Positions 21,252 to 32,013 of a DNA stretch of 64,000 nucleotides are shown piece after piece. The DNA lies in assembly GCF_001894985.1 (NCBI RefSeq), contig NZ_BCXG01000010.1, positions 1 through 64,000 on the forward strand. Direction: 5' to 3'. The stretch comes from Rhodococcus tukisamuensis NBRC 100609 (GTDB taxonomy: Bacteria > Actinomycetota > Actinomycetes > Mycobacteriales > Mycobacteriaceae). Position numbers and translations under genes: made by a program. Each line of letters begins with the position of its first letter. Within the stretch, counting starts at the first letter, position 1. The notes below the pieces were generated by a model. It was not told where the DNA came from, searched no databases, and was given only the letters and a program-made list of their open reading frames with translations.

Positions 21252-22293
21252 GGGCATCGTGTACTCGGCACTGCGGCGGCTCGACCGGACCGGCGTCGAG
21301 CCGGTGGCCTGGCATGCGCCGACCCCGCCCCCGTTGACGGGAGTGCTGGCGCCGAACACCGAACTCGACGCCGCGGAGCGCTGGACCATGCCCGCCGGCC
21401 GCGGACCGGAGGACGTGGCCGTCGACCACGAGGGCCGGTTGGTCACCGGCACCGACGACGGCAGGGTGTGGCGCTTCGGCGCCCCGGGCCGGGCCACCGT
21501 CGTCGCCGACACCGGCGGCCGCCCGCTCGGGGTGGAGGTCCTCGACGACGGTCGGTACCTCGTCTGTGACGCCGAACGCGGCGTGCTCCGGGTGGACGAC
21601 ACCGGCCGGATCGAGACACTGACGGACACCGCCCTGGGCACCCCGCTGGTCGCCTGCAACAACTCCGCCGTCGGCCGGGACGGGGCCGTCTACTTCACCG
21701 ACTCCTCCGCCCGCTTCACCATCGCCGAGCACCGCAACGACCTGCTCGAACACTGCGGCACCGGGCGGCTGGTGCGACTGGACCCGGCGACCGGCGAGAC
21801 CGACCTGTTGGCCGACGGGTTGCAGTTCGGCAACGGGGTCGGCCTGTCCGCGGACGAGTCCTACCTGATCGTCGCCGAGACCGGCGCCTACCGGATCCGG
21901 CGGGTGGAGCTGACCGGGCCGCGGGCGGGCACGGTCTCGACGTGGGCGGAGAACCTGCCGGGGATCCCCGACAACGTCACCTCGCAGACCGCCGCTGGGA
22001 TCTTCTGGGTGGCGCTCTACAGTCCGCGCATGCGCCTGCTCGACCTGATGGCGCCGCACCCGGCCCTGCGGATCGTGGCGGCGAACCTGCCCGGGTGGGC
22101 GCAGCCGGATCCGGAGCAGCGGGGGTGGGTGCTCGGCCTGGATGGCGACGGCACCGTGGTGCACAGCCTGCAGGGCGGCAAGGGCAGCTACGCGCCGGTC
22201 ACGGGGGTGCGGGAGGCCGACGGCTGGCTCTACCTGGGCAGCCTCAGCGCCGACGCGGTGGCCCGGGTCCGGGCACCGGGCCACTCCGTGTGA
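21250..22293 (+). CDS. SMP-30/strictosidine-synthase-like beta-propeller hydrolase
   Basis: The 347-aa protein has the six-bladed propeller signatures of the SMP-30/gluconolactonase/strictosidine synthase group: GPEDVAVDHEGRLVTGTDDG, GRPLGVEVLDDG, NNSAVGRDGAVYFTDSS, LQFGNGVGLSADES and GIPDNVTSQTAAGIFWVAL. It has no clear signal peptide. A lactonase or esterase role is plausible, but the substrate is unknown. Its start overlaps that of the divergent DUF1990 gene. Confidence 0.82.
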   Translation: MGIVYSALRRLDRTGVEPVAWHAPTPPPLTGVLAPNTELDAAERWTMPAGRGPEDVAVDHEGRLVTGTDDGRVWRFGAPGRATVVADTGGRPLGVEVLDDGRYLVCDAERGVLRVDDTGRIETLTDTALGTPLVACNNSAVGRDGAVYFTDSSARFTIAEHRNDLLEHCGTGRLVRLDPATGETDLLADGLQFGNGVGLSADESYLIVAETGAYRIRRVELTGPRAGTVSTWAENLPGIPDNVTSQTAAGIFWVALYSPRMRLLDLMAPHPALRIVAANLPGWAQPDPEQRGWVLGLDGDGTVVHSLQGGKGSYAPVTGVREADGWLYLGSLSADAVARVRAPGHSV

Positions 22294-22338
22294 CACGCTG
22301 GTCCGCAGTAATCGCGGACCGACAGCGCAGGGGGACCA

Positions 22339-23022
22339 ATGGACACCGGAGACCGGCCACGTGGTGTGGCGGACGGCCCGAACGTCCCAGAAGCGACTGC
22401 GGGCGCGCCGGCCGTCGCGGAGCCGGTGGTGACCGACCGGGTGCTGACGGTCCCCAACGTGCTCAGCGTGATCCGTCTGCTCGGCATCCCGCTGTTCCTG
22501 TACCTGTTGCTCGTCCCGCAGGCGGACGGCTGGGCCCTGGCGATCCTGATGCTCAGCGGGTTCACCGACTGGGCCGACGGCAAGCTGGCGCGGCTGCTGA
22601 ACCAGACCTCCCGGCTGGGTGCGCTGCTGGACCCGCTGGTGGACCGGTTGTACGTGATCACCACCCTGGTCGGGTTCACGCTGCGCGGCATCATCCCGTG
22701 GTGGGTGGCGGCCATCCTGATCGGGCGCGACCTGATCCTGGCGCTGGTCCTGCCGATCTACCGTCGTCGTGGGCTGCCGCCGCCCGCCGTGTTGTACCTG
22801 GGCAAGGCCGCCACGTTCGCCCTGATGTTCGCGCTGCCGTTGGTGCTGGCCGCGCAGGGCGACTGGGGATTCGCCCCGATCGCGCGGGCCTGGGGTTACG
22901 CGCTGCTCATCTGGGGCACCGGCCTGTACGTGTGGACCGGCCTGCTGTACCTGCTGGCCGCGGCGAACATCGCCCGTGAGGTGCCGGTGGGTGCGCGGCA
23001 GACGGAGCCAGAACACCGGTGA
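22339..23022 (+). CDS. pgsA: CDP-alcohol phosphatidyltransferase (PgsA2-like)
   Basis: The 227-aa membrane enzyme has the full family motif DWADGKLARLLNQ...GALLDPLVDR, which coordinates metal and CDP-diacylglycerol. About five to six hydrophobic helices follow a ~35-residue disordered N-terminus. It corresponds to Rv1822, annotated as phosphatidylglycerophosphate or cardiolipin synthase; the motif alone cannot decide. AGGGGGA precedes ATG 22339. It overlaps the next gene by GTGA. Confidence 0.9.
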   Translation: MDTGDRPRGVADGPNVPEATAGAPAVAEPVVTDRVLTVPNVLSVIRLLGIPLFLYLLLVPQADGWALAILMLSGFTDWADGKLARLLNQTSRLGALLDPLVDRLYVITTLVGFTLRGIIPWWVAAILIGRDLILALVLPIYRRRGLPPPAVLYLGKAATFALMFALPLVLAAQGDWGFAPIARAWGYALLIWGTGLYVWTGLLYLLAAANIAREVPVGARQTEPEHR

Positions 23023-23879
23023 AACGGGAGGAAGTTCGCCGCAACCCGGCCCCGGCGCTGCTGCGCGCACTGCAGAACGAAGGGCTCGACCCGGGCTACG
23101 CGGCGGCCGCCGAGGACCGGTCGCGCGGCCACTCGCTGCACAAGCCGCTGCACGCGACCGCGTGGTGCGTGGCGGGCGGCATCGTGCTCGGATTGCTGTT
23201 CGGGGTGGCGTACGCGCAGGCCAGCGACCGTGCGCCGGGCACCGACCAGGTGCGAAGCGAGATACTGACCAAGGTCGACGCCGCCAAGTCCCGCGGCGAC
23301 GACCTCGCCCGGACCCGGGACGAGCTGGCCGCACAGACCGAGACCCTGCGGGCCGCCGCGTTGGCAGGCGACGCGCACGGCGCGGACGTCCTCGGCCGGC
23401 TCGGCGCGATGGAGCAGGCGGCGGCGCTGGACCCGGTGCACGGACCCGGACTCCAGGTGACCCTCACCGACCCGTCGGCTCGGCCGGACCTGTCCGACCA
23501 GTCCAGGCCCAACGCGCGCGCCGCGAAGCCGGTGGTCCTGGACCGGGACATCCAGTCGGTGGTGAACGCGCTGTGGGCCGGCGGCGCCGAGGCGGTCGCC
23601 GTGGGCGGTGTCCGGGTTGGTCCGGCCGTCACGGTCCGGCAGGCTGGTGGCGCGATGCTCGTGGACAACCAGCCGGTGCCGTCGCCGTACGTGATCTCGG
23701 CGATCGGGTCCACCGCCAAGATGCAGACCGGGTTCGTGGTGAGCGAGGCCTACCTGCGGATGTCCGGCGTGGCACAGCTCTACGGCGCGGGATTCACCGT
23801 GACCGAGCAGGACGACCTTTCCGTACCCGGGGCATCCGCCCGGGAGATTCGAACCGCACGCGAGGTGAGTGGGCAGTGA
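23019..23879 (+). CDS. DUF881 membrane protein (Rv1823-like)
   Basis: The 286-aa protein has one membrane helix (AWCVAGGIVLGLLFGVAYA, about residues 47-66). A coiled coil and an extracytoplasmic DUF881 domain follow, with GPGLQVTLTD, DIQSVVNALWAGGAEAVAVGG and PYVISAIG. DUF881 proteins are predicted partners of divisome or envelope proteins, and the biochemical role is unknown. It is coupled by four-base overlaps to pgsA and sbp. Confidence 0.88.
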   Translation: MKREEVRRNPAPALLRALQNEGLDPGYAAAAEDRSRGHSLHKPLHATAWCVAGGIVLGLLFGVAYAQASDRAPGTDQVRSEILTKVDAAKSRGDDLARTRDELAAQTETLRAAALAGDAHGADVLGRLGAMEQAAALDPVHGPGLQVTLTDPSARPDLSDQSRPNARAAKPVVLDRDIQSVVNALWAGGAEAVAVGGVRVGPAVTVRQAGGAMLVDNQPVPSPYVISAIGSTAKMQTGFVVSEAYLRMSGVAQLYGAGFTVTEQDDLSVPGASAREIRTAREVSGQ

Positions 23880-24244
23880 AGCCGGTCAAGGCCGTGAAGA
23901 ACGGGTACGCGATCTACGGGGTGCTCGCGTTGGTCGCGGGGATCGTGCTTGGCGTGGTGTTCCGCCCGCAGGTGCCCGACGCGGTGCAGCCGTACCTGCC
24001 GATTGCGGTGGTGGCGGCGCTGGACGCGGTGTTCGGCGGCCTGCGGGCGTACCTGGACGAGATATTCGACGCCAAGGTGTTCGTGGTGTCCTTCGTGTTC
24101 AACGTGCTGGTGGCGGCGTTGATCGTGTGGCTCGGTGACCAGCTCGGCGTGGGGACCCAGCTGTCCACCGCGATCGTGGTGGTCCTGGGCATCCGGATCT
24201 TCGGCAACGCCGCCGCGCTGCGGCGTCGACTGTTCGGTGCGTGA
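23876..24244 (+). CDS. sbp: Small basic membrane protein Sbp (DUF1290)
   Basis: The 122-aa protein has three hydrophobic segments with the conserved motif LPIAVVAALDAVFGGLRAYL followed by DAKVFVVSFVFNVLVAALI. This family sits between two DUF881 genes in many Gram-positive genomes and next to division genes in Bacillus. The GTG start overlaps the upstream stop. Length equals that of Rv1824 within one residue. Confidence 0.9.
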   Translation: MKPVKAVKNGYAIYGVLALVAGIVLGVVFRPQVPDAVQPYLPIAVVAALDAVFGGLRAYLDEIFDAKVFVVSFVFNVLVAALIVWLGDQLGVGTQLSTAIVVVLGIRIFGNAAALRRRLFGA

Positions 24245-24247
24245 GCG

Positions 24248-24994
24248 GTGAACGGCGAGGGCAGGCATGAGCTGCGCACCGACACCACCGCGGCCGCGCG
24301 CCGGTCCCGGGTGGTCTTCGGGCTGCTGGCCGCGCTGCTGGTGGGGGTCCTGGGCGTCGCGATCGTGACCCAGGTGCGCGACACCGGTTCCGGCGACAGC
24401 CTGGACTCCGCCCGGCCGGCGGACCTGCTGGTGCTGCTGGACAACCTCAACCAGCGGGAGGCGGCGCTGCGCGAGGAGGTCTCCTCGCTCGAGGCCACGC
24501 TGGCGACCCTTCAGCGCAGCGGCGGTGGCTCCGAGGCGGCGCTGGCCGAGGCGAAGGCGCGGCTGGCGGCGCTGTCGATCCAGGTGGGCGCCGCCCCGGC
24601 GACCGGACCGGGTGTGGAGTTGACCGTCACCGACCCGAACAACGGCGTCGGCTCGGAGGTGTTGCTGGACCTGATCCAGGAGTTGCGGGCGGCCGGTGCC
24701 GAGGCGATCGAGGTGGGCGGCGCGGGATCCGAGCCGATCCGGATCGGGGTGAATTCCTGGGTGACCGGGCAGGCGGGCCGGATTCAGCTCGACGGGACCG
24801 CGCTGGCGGCGCCGTACGAGGTGGTCGCGATCGGTGACCCGCCGACACTGGCGGCGGCGCTGAACATTCCCGGTGGCGTGGTGGACACCGTCGCGCGCAG
24901 CGGCGGCCGGGTTTCGGTCGATCAATCGCAGCAGGTCACGATCGCCGCCTTGCGAGAGACGAAACCACGCCAATACTCTCGTCCCGGCAACTGA
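24248..24994 (+). CDS. DUF881 membrane protein (Rv1825-like)
   Basis: The 248-aa paralog of the upstream DUF881 protein has one membrane helix (VVFGLLAALLVGVLGVAIVT), a coiled coil (EALREEVSSLEATLATL-like) and the DUF881 core with GPGVELTVTDPN, LIQELRAAGAEAIEVGG and APYEVVAIGD. GTG 24248 lies three bases after the sbp stop. It is the last gene of the pgsA-DUF881-sbp-DUF881 unit. Confidence 0.88.
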   Translation: MNGEGRHELRTDTTAAARRSRVVFGLLAALLVGVLGVAIVTQVRDTGSGDSLDSARPADLLVLLDNLNQREAALREEVSSLEATLATLQRSGGGSEAALAEAKARLAALSIQVGAAPATGPGVELTVTDPNNGVGSEVLLDLIQELRAAGAEAIEVGGAGSEPIRIGVNSWVTGQAGRIQLDGTALAAPYEVVAIGDPPTLAAALNIPGGVVDTVARSGGRVSVDQSQQVTIAALRETKPRQYSRPGN

Positions 24995-25058
24995 GATCTC
25001 CGATTTGTCAACGGCGCGCGCGGCGCGCCCCTCGGAAGATCGTCGAAAGGACCTCACG

Positions 25059-25463
25059 GTGAGTGAAACCAATACGCCGAGCGAATTGCGCTACACGGCG
25101 GAGCACGAATGGGTCCAGCGGACCGGACCGGCCACCGTTCGGGTCGGCATCACGGACTTCGCGCAGTCGCAGCTCGGCGACGTCGTCTTCGTACAGCTGC
25201 CCGCCGTCGAGGAGGACGTCGTCGCCGGTGACTCCTTCGGCGAGGTCGAGTCGACCAAGAGCGTCTCGGACATCTACGCTCCACTGAACGCGAAAGTCAT
25301 TGCGGCAAACGCGGATCTGGAGGCCAGCCCGGAGCTGGTGAACTCCGCTCCGTACGCTGGCGGGTGGCTGGTCGAGCTGGAGGTCGCCGACGAGGCGACC
25401 CTCGACGCCGCGCTCGGGGGCATGCTCGACGCGGACGCCTACAAGGCGCTCGCGGGCGAGTAA
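25059..25463 (+). CDS. gcvH: Glycine cleavage system H protein
   Basis: The 134-aa lipoyl carrier shuttles the aminomethyl group between the P, T and L proteins. The lipoylated lysine is Lys67 in EVESTKSVSDIYAP. The GTG start at 25059 is preceded by GAAAGGA, and length is identical to the mycobacterial protein. Its partner gcvP lies 3 kb downstream and a lipoate ligase is also in the window. No riboswitch is seen upstream of this gene. Confidence 0.96.
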   Translation: MSETNTPSELRYTAEHEWVQRTGPATVRVGITDFAQSQLGDVVFVQLPAVEEDVVAGDSFGEVESTKSVSDIYAPLNAKVIAANADLEASPELVNSAPYAGGWLVELEVADEATLDAALGGMLDADAYKALAGE

Positions 25464-25631
25464 CCTGCACGCGACTCGACCGGCGATGTCTACGCGGACG
25501 GGCTGTCGCAGGGTACGGTCGAAGGCGAGCGCATTCGCCGTGTCGGGGCGCAGGTCCGCATCGGAATGTGGTTGTGGCTATAGATTTGTCCGGGAGGTCT
25601 CCCGGATCGGTCGGACTGAGGAGGAGAAACG
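25464..25631 (+). promoter_or_regulatory. gcvH-garA intergenic, probable garA promoter
   Basis: This 168-base region has no gene. TATAGAT at 25579-25585 is a good -10 candidate about 50 bases before the garA start, though the -35 region is weak. A strong ribosome site (GAGGAGGAG) precedes GTG 25632. Confidence 0.4.
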
Positions 25632-26117
25632 GTGAGCGAGAACGACAACGACGCGGTTCTTGGGGAAACGCCGGCAGAAACCACGTCGGTTTTCCGCGCA
25701 GATTTCCTCAGTGAACTGGACGGCACGGCGACCGCTACGCCCGCCGCCGAGGCGCCGGTGTCCGGGGTGGAGGGTCTGCCTGTCGGTTCGGCGCTGCTCG
25801 TCGTCAAGCGCGGCCCCAACGCCGGATCGCGATTCCTGCTGGACCAGCCGACCACCTCGGCCGGTCGGCACCCGGACAGCGACATCTTCCTCGACGACGT
25901 CACGGTCAGCCGTCGGCACGCCGAGTTCCGTCAGGACGAGAACGACTTCCAGGTCGTCGACGTGGGCAGCCTCAACGGCACCTACGTCAACCGGGAGCCG
26001 GTCGACTCCGCCACGCTCGCCAACGGCGACGAGGTGCAGATCGGCAAGTTCCGTCTCGTGTTCCTGACCGGCCCCCGCGGCGCGTCCGGCGACTCGGCTG
26101 CGGGTTCGGGTAGCTGA
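25632..26117 (+). CDS. garA: FHA-domain metabolic regulator GarA
   Basis: The 161-aa protein has the N-terminal ETTSVFR phosphorylation motif (Thr17/Thr18), which PknG/PknB phosphorylate in mycobacteria. The C-terminal FHA domain has AGRHPDSDIFLDD, VSRRHAEF and GSLNGTYVN. Unphosphorylated GarA/OdhI binds and adjusts 2-oxoglutarate dehydrogenase and glutamate dehydrogenase, and phosphorylation closes it on itself. It overlaps ftsR by one base. Confidence 0.95.
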   Translation: MSENDNDAVLGETPAETTSVFRADFLSELDGTATATPAAEAPVSGVEGLPVGSALLVVKRGPNAGSRFLLDQPTTSAGRHPDSDIFLDDVTVSRRHAEFRQDENDFQVVDVGSLNGTYVNREPVDSATLANGDEVQIGKFRLVFLTGPRGASGDSAAGSGS

Positions 26118-26854
26118 TGACTGCCGTCCGGCAGCGGACCCAGGGCGGGATGTCGATCGGCTCCGTCCTGGACCGGTTGCGCCCCGACTTTCCGGACATC
26201 ACCATCTCGAAGATCCGTTTCCTCGAGGCGGAGGGGCTGATCAGTCCGGAGCGCACTCCGTCGGGATACCGGCGGTTCTCGGTGTCGGACTGTGAACGGC
26301 TGCGGTTTGTGCTGACTGCTCAGCGCGACCAGTACCTGCCGCTAAAGGTCATCAAGGAACAGCTCGAGGCGATCGACCGCGGTGTCGCGGTGGTCGGGTC
26401 CCCGGACTCGCCGCCGCGACGGCCGCGGGCGCTCGCCATCGCGCCGGGTGAGGTCTCCCCGGAGGAGTTCCGCGCCGACCGTGAGGTGCGGATCAGCCGG
26501 GTGGACCTGCTGGCCCGTTCCGGGACGGACGAGGGATTCCTCACCGAGCTGATCCGCGGCGGGCTGGTGGTGCCCGGCGCCGCGGGCTTCTTCGACGAGG
26601 AGGCGGTGACGCTGGCGCGGACCGCGAAGGCGATGTCCGCGTTCGGGCTCGAGGTGCGGCACCTGCGTGCGTTCAAGCTGGCGGCCGACCGCGAGGCCGG
26701 TCTGGTCGCCCAGATCGCGGGGCCGGTGGCCAAGGGCCGTGACGCGGGCGCCCGGGACCGCGCGGAGGAGATGGTCCGCGAGTTGGCGGCGCTGTCCTTG
26801 ACGCTGCACACCTGCCTGGTCAAGACCGCGGTGCGTGGCGCCCTCGACCGCTGA
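26117..26854 (+). CDS. ftsR: MerR-family regulator FtsR (Rv1828-like)
   Basis: The 245-aa protein has an N-terminal MerR winged helix: SIGSVLDRLRPDFPDITISKIRFLE, then GLISPERTPSGYRRF. The C-terminal effector/dimer region has no Cys-rich metal site. The Corynebacterium homolog FtsR activates ftsZ. It follows garA directly, as in mycobacteria. Confidence 0.9.
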   Translation: MTAVRQRTQGGMSIGSVLDRLRPDFPDITISKIRFLEAEGLISPERTPSGYRRFSVSDCERLRFVLTAQRDQYLPLKVIKEQLEAIDRGVAVVGSPDSPPRRPRALAIAPGEVSPEEFRADREVRISRVDLLARSGTDEGFLTELIRGGLVVPGAAGFFDEEAVTLARTAKAMSAFGLEVRHLRAFKLAADREAGLVAQIAGPVAKGRDAGARDRAEEMVRELAALSLTLHTCLVKTAVRGALDR

Positions 26855-26888
26855 CCCTGCAGGAGTCGAACGCGCCGCGGTGTCGGAA

Positions 26889-26894
26889 TAGAAT
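26889..26894 (+). promoter_or_regulatory. Probable -10 box for the bifunctional-nuclease gene
   Basis: TAGAAT at 26889-26894 lies 57 bases before the gene start in a 97-base gap after ftsR. The -35 region (TCGAAC at 26866-26871) is weak. Confidence 0.4.
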
Positions 26895-26951
26895 CGGCGG
26901 TACCGCTTCGGTGTGCGGGGACAGTGCCACGGCAGACGGAAGGCAGACGCG

Positions 26952-27425
26952 ATGAGCGAGATGCGTGTGATCGGTATTCGTGTCGAGCAGCCACAGAATC
27001 AGCCGGTACTGCTGCTCAGGGAGGCCGACGGCGACCGGTACCTCCCCATCTGGATCGGTCAGACGGAGGCCGCGGCGATCGCCCTCGAACAGCAGGGCGT
27101 GGAGCCGGCGCGTCCGCTCACCCACGACCTCATCACGACCCTGATCGGGGCGCTCGGCCACACGCTGCGCGAGGTGCGGATCGTGGACCTTCAGGAAGGC
27201 ACGTTCTACGCGGACCTGGTCTTCGACGAGGATCTGCGGGTCTCGGCCCGGCCGTCGGACTCCGTCGCGATCGCGCTGCGGGCCGGGGTGCCGATCTTCG
27301 CGGAGGAGACCGTGCTGGCCGAGGCGGGCCTGGTGATGCCGGACGAGCGTGAGGACGAGGTCGAGAAGTTCAAGGAGTTTCTCGAGTCGGTGTCCCCCGA
27401 CGACTTCAAAGCAACAGATACGTAA
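26952..27425 (+). CDS. Bifunctional nuclease family protein (DUF151, Rv1829-like)
   Basis: The 157-aa protein has the DUF151 core LPIWIGQTEAAAIALEQQG, then RPLTHDLI, then SDSVAIALRAGVPIFAEE. Some family members have reported DNase/RNase activity, but most bacterial ones are uncharacterised. It is located between the two MerR genes, as in mycobacteria. AAGG lies 10 bases before ATG 26952. Confidence 0.88.
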   Translation: MSEMRVIGIRVEQPQNQPVLLLREADGDRYLPIWIGQTEAAAIALEQQGVEPARPLTHDLITTLIGALGHTLREVRIVDLQEGTFYADLVFDEDLRVSARPSDSVAIALRAGVPIFAEETVLAEAGLVMPDEREDEVEKFKEFLESVSPDDFKATDT

Positions 27426-27519
27426 CAATTGCCTCCGTGTCGCGACCTGGTGAAACCAGATCGTTGTGACTTCTGGTAGGTGCCGCTTGGGCGTGTTGCG
27501 TTGACCGCGGTTTCGTGGC

Positions 27520-27597
27520 CCCATACCGTCTGCACCAGTAAATATCCATCATGTGATTCGTCCCGGGGCGTACCCTGAGTTGAATCCACGGTATGGG
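27520..27597 (+). promoter_or_regulatory. Inverted repeat upstream of second MerR gene
   Basis: CCCATACCGT (27520-27529) and its exact complement ACGGTATGGG (27588-27597) lie 58 bases apart in the leader of the MerR gene. TTGACC occurs at 27501-27506. The half-sites could be operators for autoregulation or the base of a long stem. Confidence 0.35.
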
Positions 27598-27624
27598 ATT
27601 TGTCCGTGCGAGAGGGAGCAGTCA

Positions 27625-28347
27625 GTGGTAGATCAGCCGCAGGATCCTCGGCGAAACCTCGTCTCGAACCCGGGAGACCGGGCCGGGTCGGCCGGTGACG
27701 GTGCATCGAGCGGCGATTCCCAGACTCCGAACGCCCAGAACCCGAACGCTCCGGTCGTCGAGACCCCCGTCCCCGAGTCCCAGATTCCCTCTGGCCCGGT
27801 GGAGGACATGCAGCCGGGCCTGTTCCCTGACGACTCCGTGCCGGACGAACTGGTCGGCTACCGGGTGCCCAGCGCCTGCCAGATCGCCGGCATCACCTAC
27901 CGCCAGCTCGACTACTGGGCCCGCACCTCACTGGTGGTGCCGTCGATCCGCGGGGCCGCGGGATCCGGCAGCCAGCGCCTGTACTCCTTCAAGGACATCC
28001 TGGTCCTGAAGATCGTCAAGCGACTGCTCGACACCGGCATCTCCCTGCAGAACATCCGCGTCGCGGTCGATCACCTGCGCAAGCGTGGCGTCGGCGACCT
28101 GGCCAAGATCACCCTCTTCTCCGACGGGACCACCGTCTACGAGTGCACCTCCGCGGAGGAGGTCGTGGACCTGCTGCAGGGCGGTCAGGGCGTGTTCGGG
28201 ATCGCGGTCAGCGGCGCAATGCGCGAGCTGACCGGCGCCATCGCGGACTTCCCCGCCGAGCGGGCCGACGGCGGCGAGAGCGAGCCGAGCCCGGAGGACG
28301 AGTTGGCGTCGCGTCGCAAGAACCGGGCCAACCGCAAGATCGGCTGA
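27625..28347 (+). CDS. MerR-family transcription regulator (Rv1830-like)
   Basis: The 240-aa protein starts at GTG 27625 with GAGGGAG seven bases upstream. A disordered Asn/Pro/Ser-rich region (1-75) precedes the MerR HTH: YRVPSACQIAGITYRQLDYWARTSLVVPS, then QRLYSFKDILVLKIVKRLLDTG. No ligand pocket can be identified. It lies immediately upstream of the glycine riboswitch and gcvP. The mycobacterial homolog has been linked to growth and antibiotic response. Confidence 0.88.
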   Translation: MVDQPQDPRRNLVSNPGDRAGSAGDGASSGDSQTPNAQNPNAPVVETPVPESQIPSGPVEDMQPGLFPDDSVPDELVGYRVPSACQIAGITYRQLDYWARTSLVVPSIRGAAGSGSQRLYSFKDILVLKIVKRLLDTGISLQNIRVAVDHLRKRGVGDLAKITLFSDGTTVYECTSAEEVVDLLQGGQGVFGIAVSGAMRELTGAIADFPAERADGGESEPSPEDELASRRKNRANRKIG

Positions 28348-28421
28348 CATCGGCGTCGAAGAACGTGTCGGCGGACACAGTCCCCGACGGGTTGGGCCGT
28401 CGCGCGCAGGTGAATTCGTAG

Positions 28422-28435
28422 CCTAGAATTCTAGG
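28422..28435 (+). promoter_or_regulatory. Palindromic -10 region of gcvP
   Basis: CCTAGAATTCTAGG is a perfect 14-base palindrome containing TAGAAT (28424-28429), which fits a -10 box. The riboswitch begins about 20 bases later, so transcription probably starts at about 28436. The palindrome may also be an operator. Confidence 0.55.
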
Positions 28436-28447
28436 TACGTCGCGTCG

Positions 28448-28652
28448 CGCGGGAGAGTTCCGGAGGATTTCGCTCCGGACGCCGAAGGAGCAACACCTCC
28501 CCGTCAATCTCTCAGGCACAAGGGACCGCGCGGGCTACGACGTCTCTGGAAAGCGGTGGGAGTACCCACCCGCCCACGGGGAAAGGGGCCGACCGTCGTC
28601 GGTTTCCGAATCTCTCAGGCGCTCGCGGCGACGAGCAGGCGACAGAGGGGGA
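28448..28652 (+). ncRNA. Tandem glycine riboswitch
   Basis: Aptamer 1 (about 28448-28555) shows GGGAGAG at the P1 stem, GCCGAAGGAGCAA and the invariant CTCTCAGGCACAAGGGACC, closing with CTCTGGAAAG. Aptamer 2 (about 28556-28652) shows CACGGGGAAAG, ATCTCTCAGGC and GACAGAGGGGG. This is the two-aptamer glycine riboswitch that turns on glycine cleavage genes when glycine is plentiful. The 58 bases to gcvP contain the expression platform. A GC-rich segment there could pair around the ribosome site GCGGGAG. Confidence 0.93.
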
Positions 28653-28710
28653 GGAGCGCACCGCAGGACGCGGGGCGTGTCCTAGGACCCTTCACCCCGC
28701 GGGAGTTGCC

Positions 28711-31560
<2,850 letters not shown>

Positions 31561-31575
31561 ACCCGGAATTCCTGG

Positions 31576-31627
31576 CCCCCAATGTCACAGCGGCTGCCCA
31601 TACGGGCGGTTGCTGTGACATTGGGGG
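31576..31627 (+). terminator. Large inverted repeat after gcvP
   Basis: A perfect 16-bp stem (31576-31591 with 31612-31627) encloses a 20-base loop that can itself fold (GCCC/GGGC). There is no T tract, so it is either a factor-independent stem of the actinobacterial type or a repetitive palindromic element. It lies 15 bases after the gcvP stop. Confidence 0.6.
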
Positions 31628-31703
31628 GCGCGGACATCGGTGCTGACGCCAAGTCGTGAGCGACCCGAATGATCATTGTGTACAACGTCACGCGGGGAGG
31701 ACG

Positions 31704-31925
31704 ATGGCGGATGGCGGCCGCAACGCCGCCGTCGTCCAGCCAAAGGTGCAGGCCATGAAGTCCATCCTCGCAAGAGCCGTCGCTGCCACCGCCGTCGTTG
31801 TCGCGATCGGCGCGGTCACCGCCCCGATCGCCTCTGCCGAGTCCCGCCCGCTCGGGAACGGGTCGTTGAACATCTGCTTCTCGGTCCCGCTGCCGGGCTC
31901 CGCAGATCTCGTCTGGTGCCTGTGA
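31704..31925 (+). CDS. Small secreted peptide precursor
   Basis: The 73-aa product starts at ATG 31704, with GGGGAGG four bases upstream; ATG 31755 would give 56 aa. It has a Sec signal sequence (AVAATAVVVAIGAVTAPIASA), with cleavage expected after ASA. That leaves a mature peptide of about 28 residues (ESRPLGNGS... ending DLVWCL) with two cysteines 13 residues apart. No family is recognised. TGTGTACAAC at 31677-31686 resembles an extended -10. The gene sits alone between two large inverted repeats. Confidence 0.65.
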   Translation: MADGGRNAAVVQPKVQAMKSILARAVAATAVVVAIGAVTAPIASAESRPLGNGSLNICFSVPLPGSADLVWCL

Positions 31926-31941
31926 CCTCGCCTGGCTGACC

Positions 31942-31984
31942 GAGTGTCGCATTCGTCCACTCGAACCGAACGAATGCGACATTC
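31942..31984 (+). terminator. Inverted repeat between the secreted peptide and metallophosphoesterase genes
   Basis: A 15-bp stem with one G-T pair (31942-31956 with 31970-31984, 13-base loop) lies between converging genes and could end transcription from both sides. Its core TGTCGCATTCGT resembles the TGTCACAGC arm of the repeat at 31576. Confidence 0.6.
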
Positions 31985-32013
31985 GGACATGAGGAATTGC
32001 GGGTGACGGACGG

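Noticed and set aside
20563-23334. 923-codon minus-strand open frame
   Set aside because: It lies antisense to the SMP-30-like, pgsA and DUF881 genes, with no recognisable domain apart from the DUF1990 part read in another frame.
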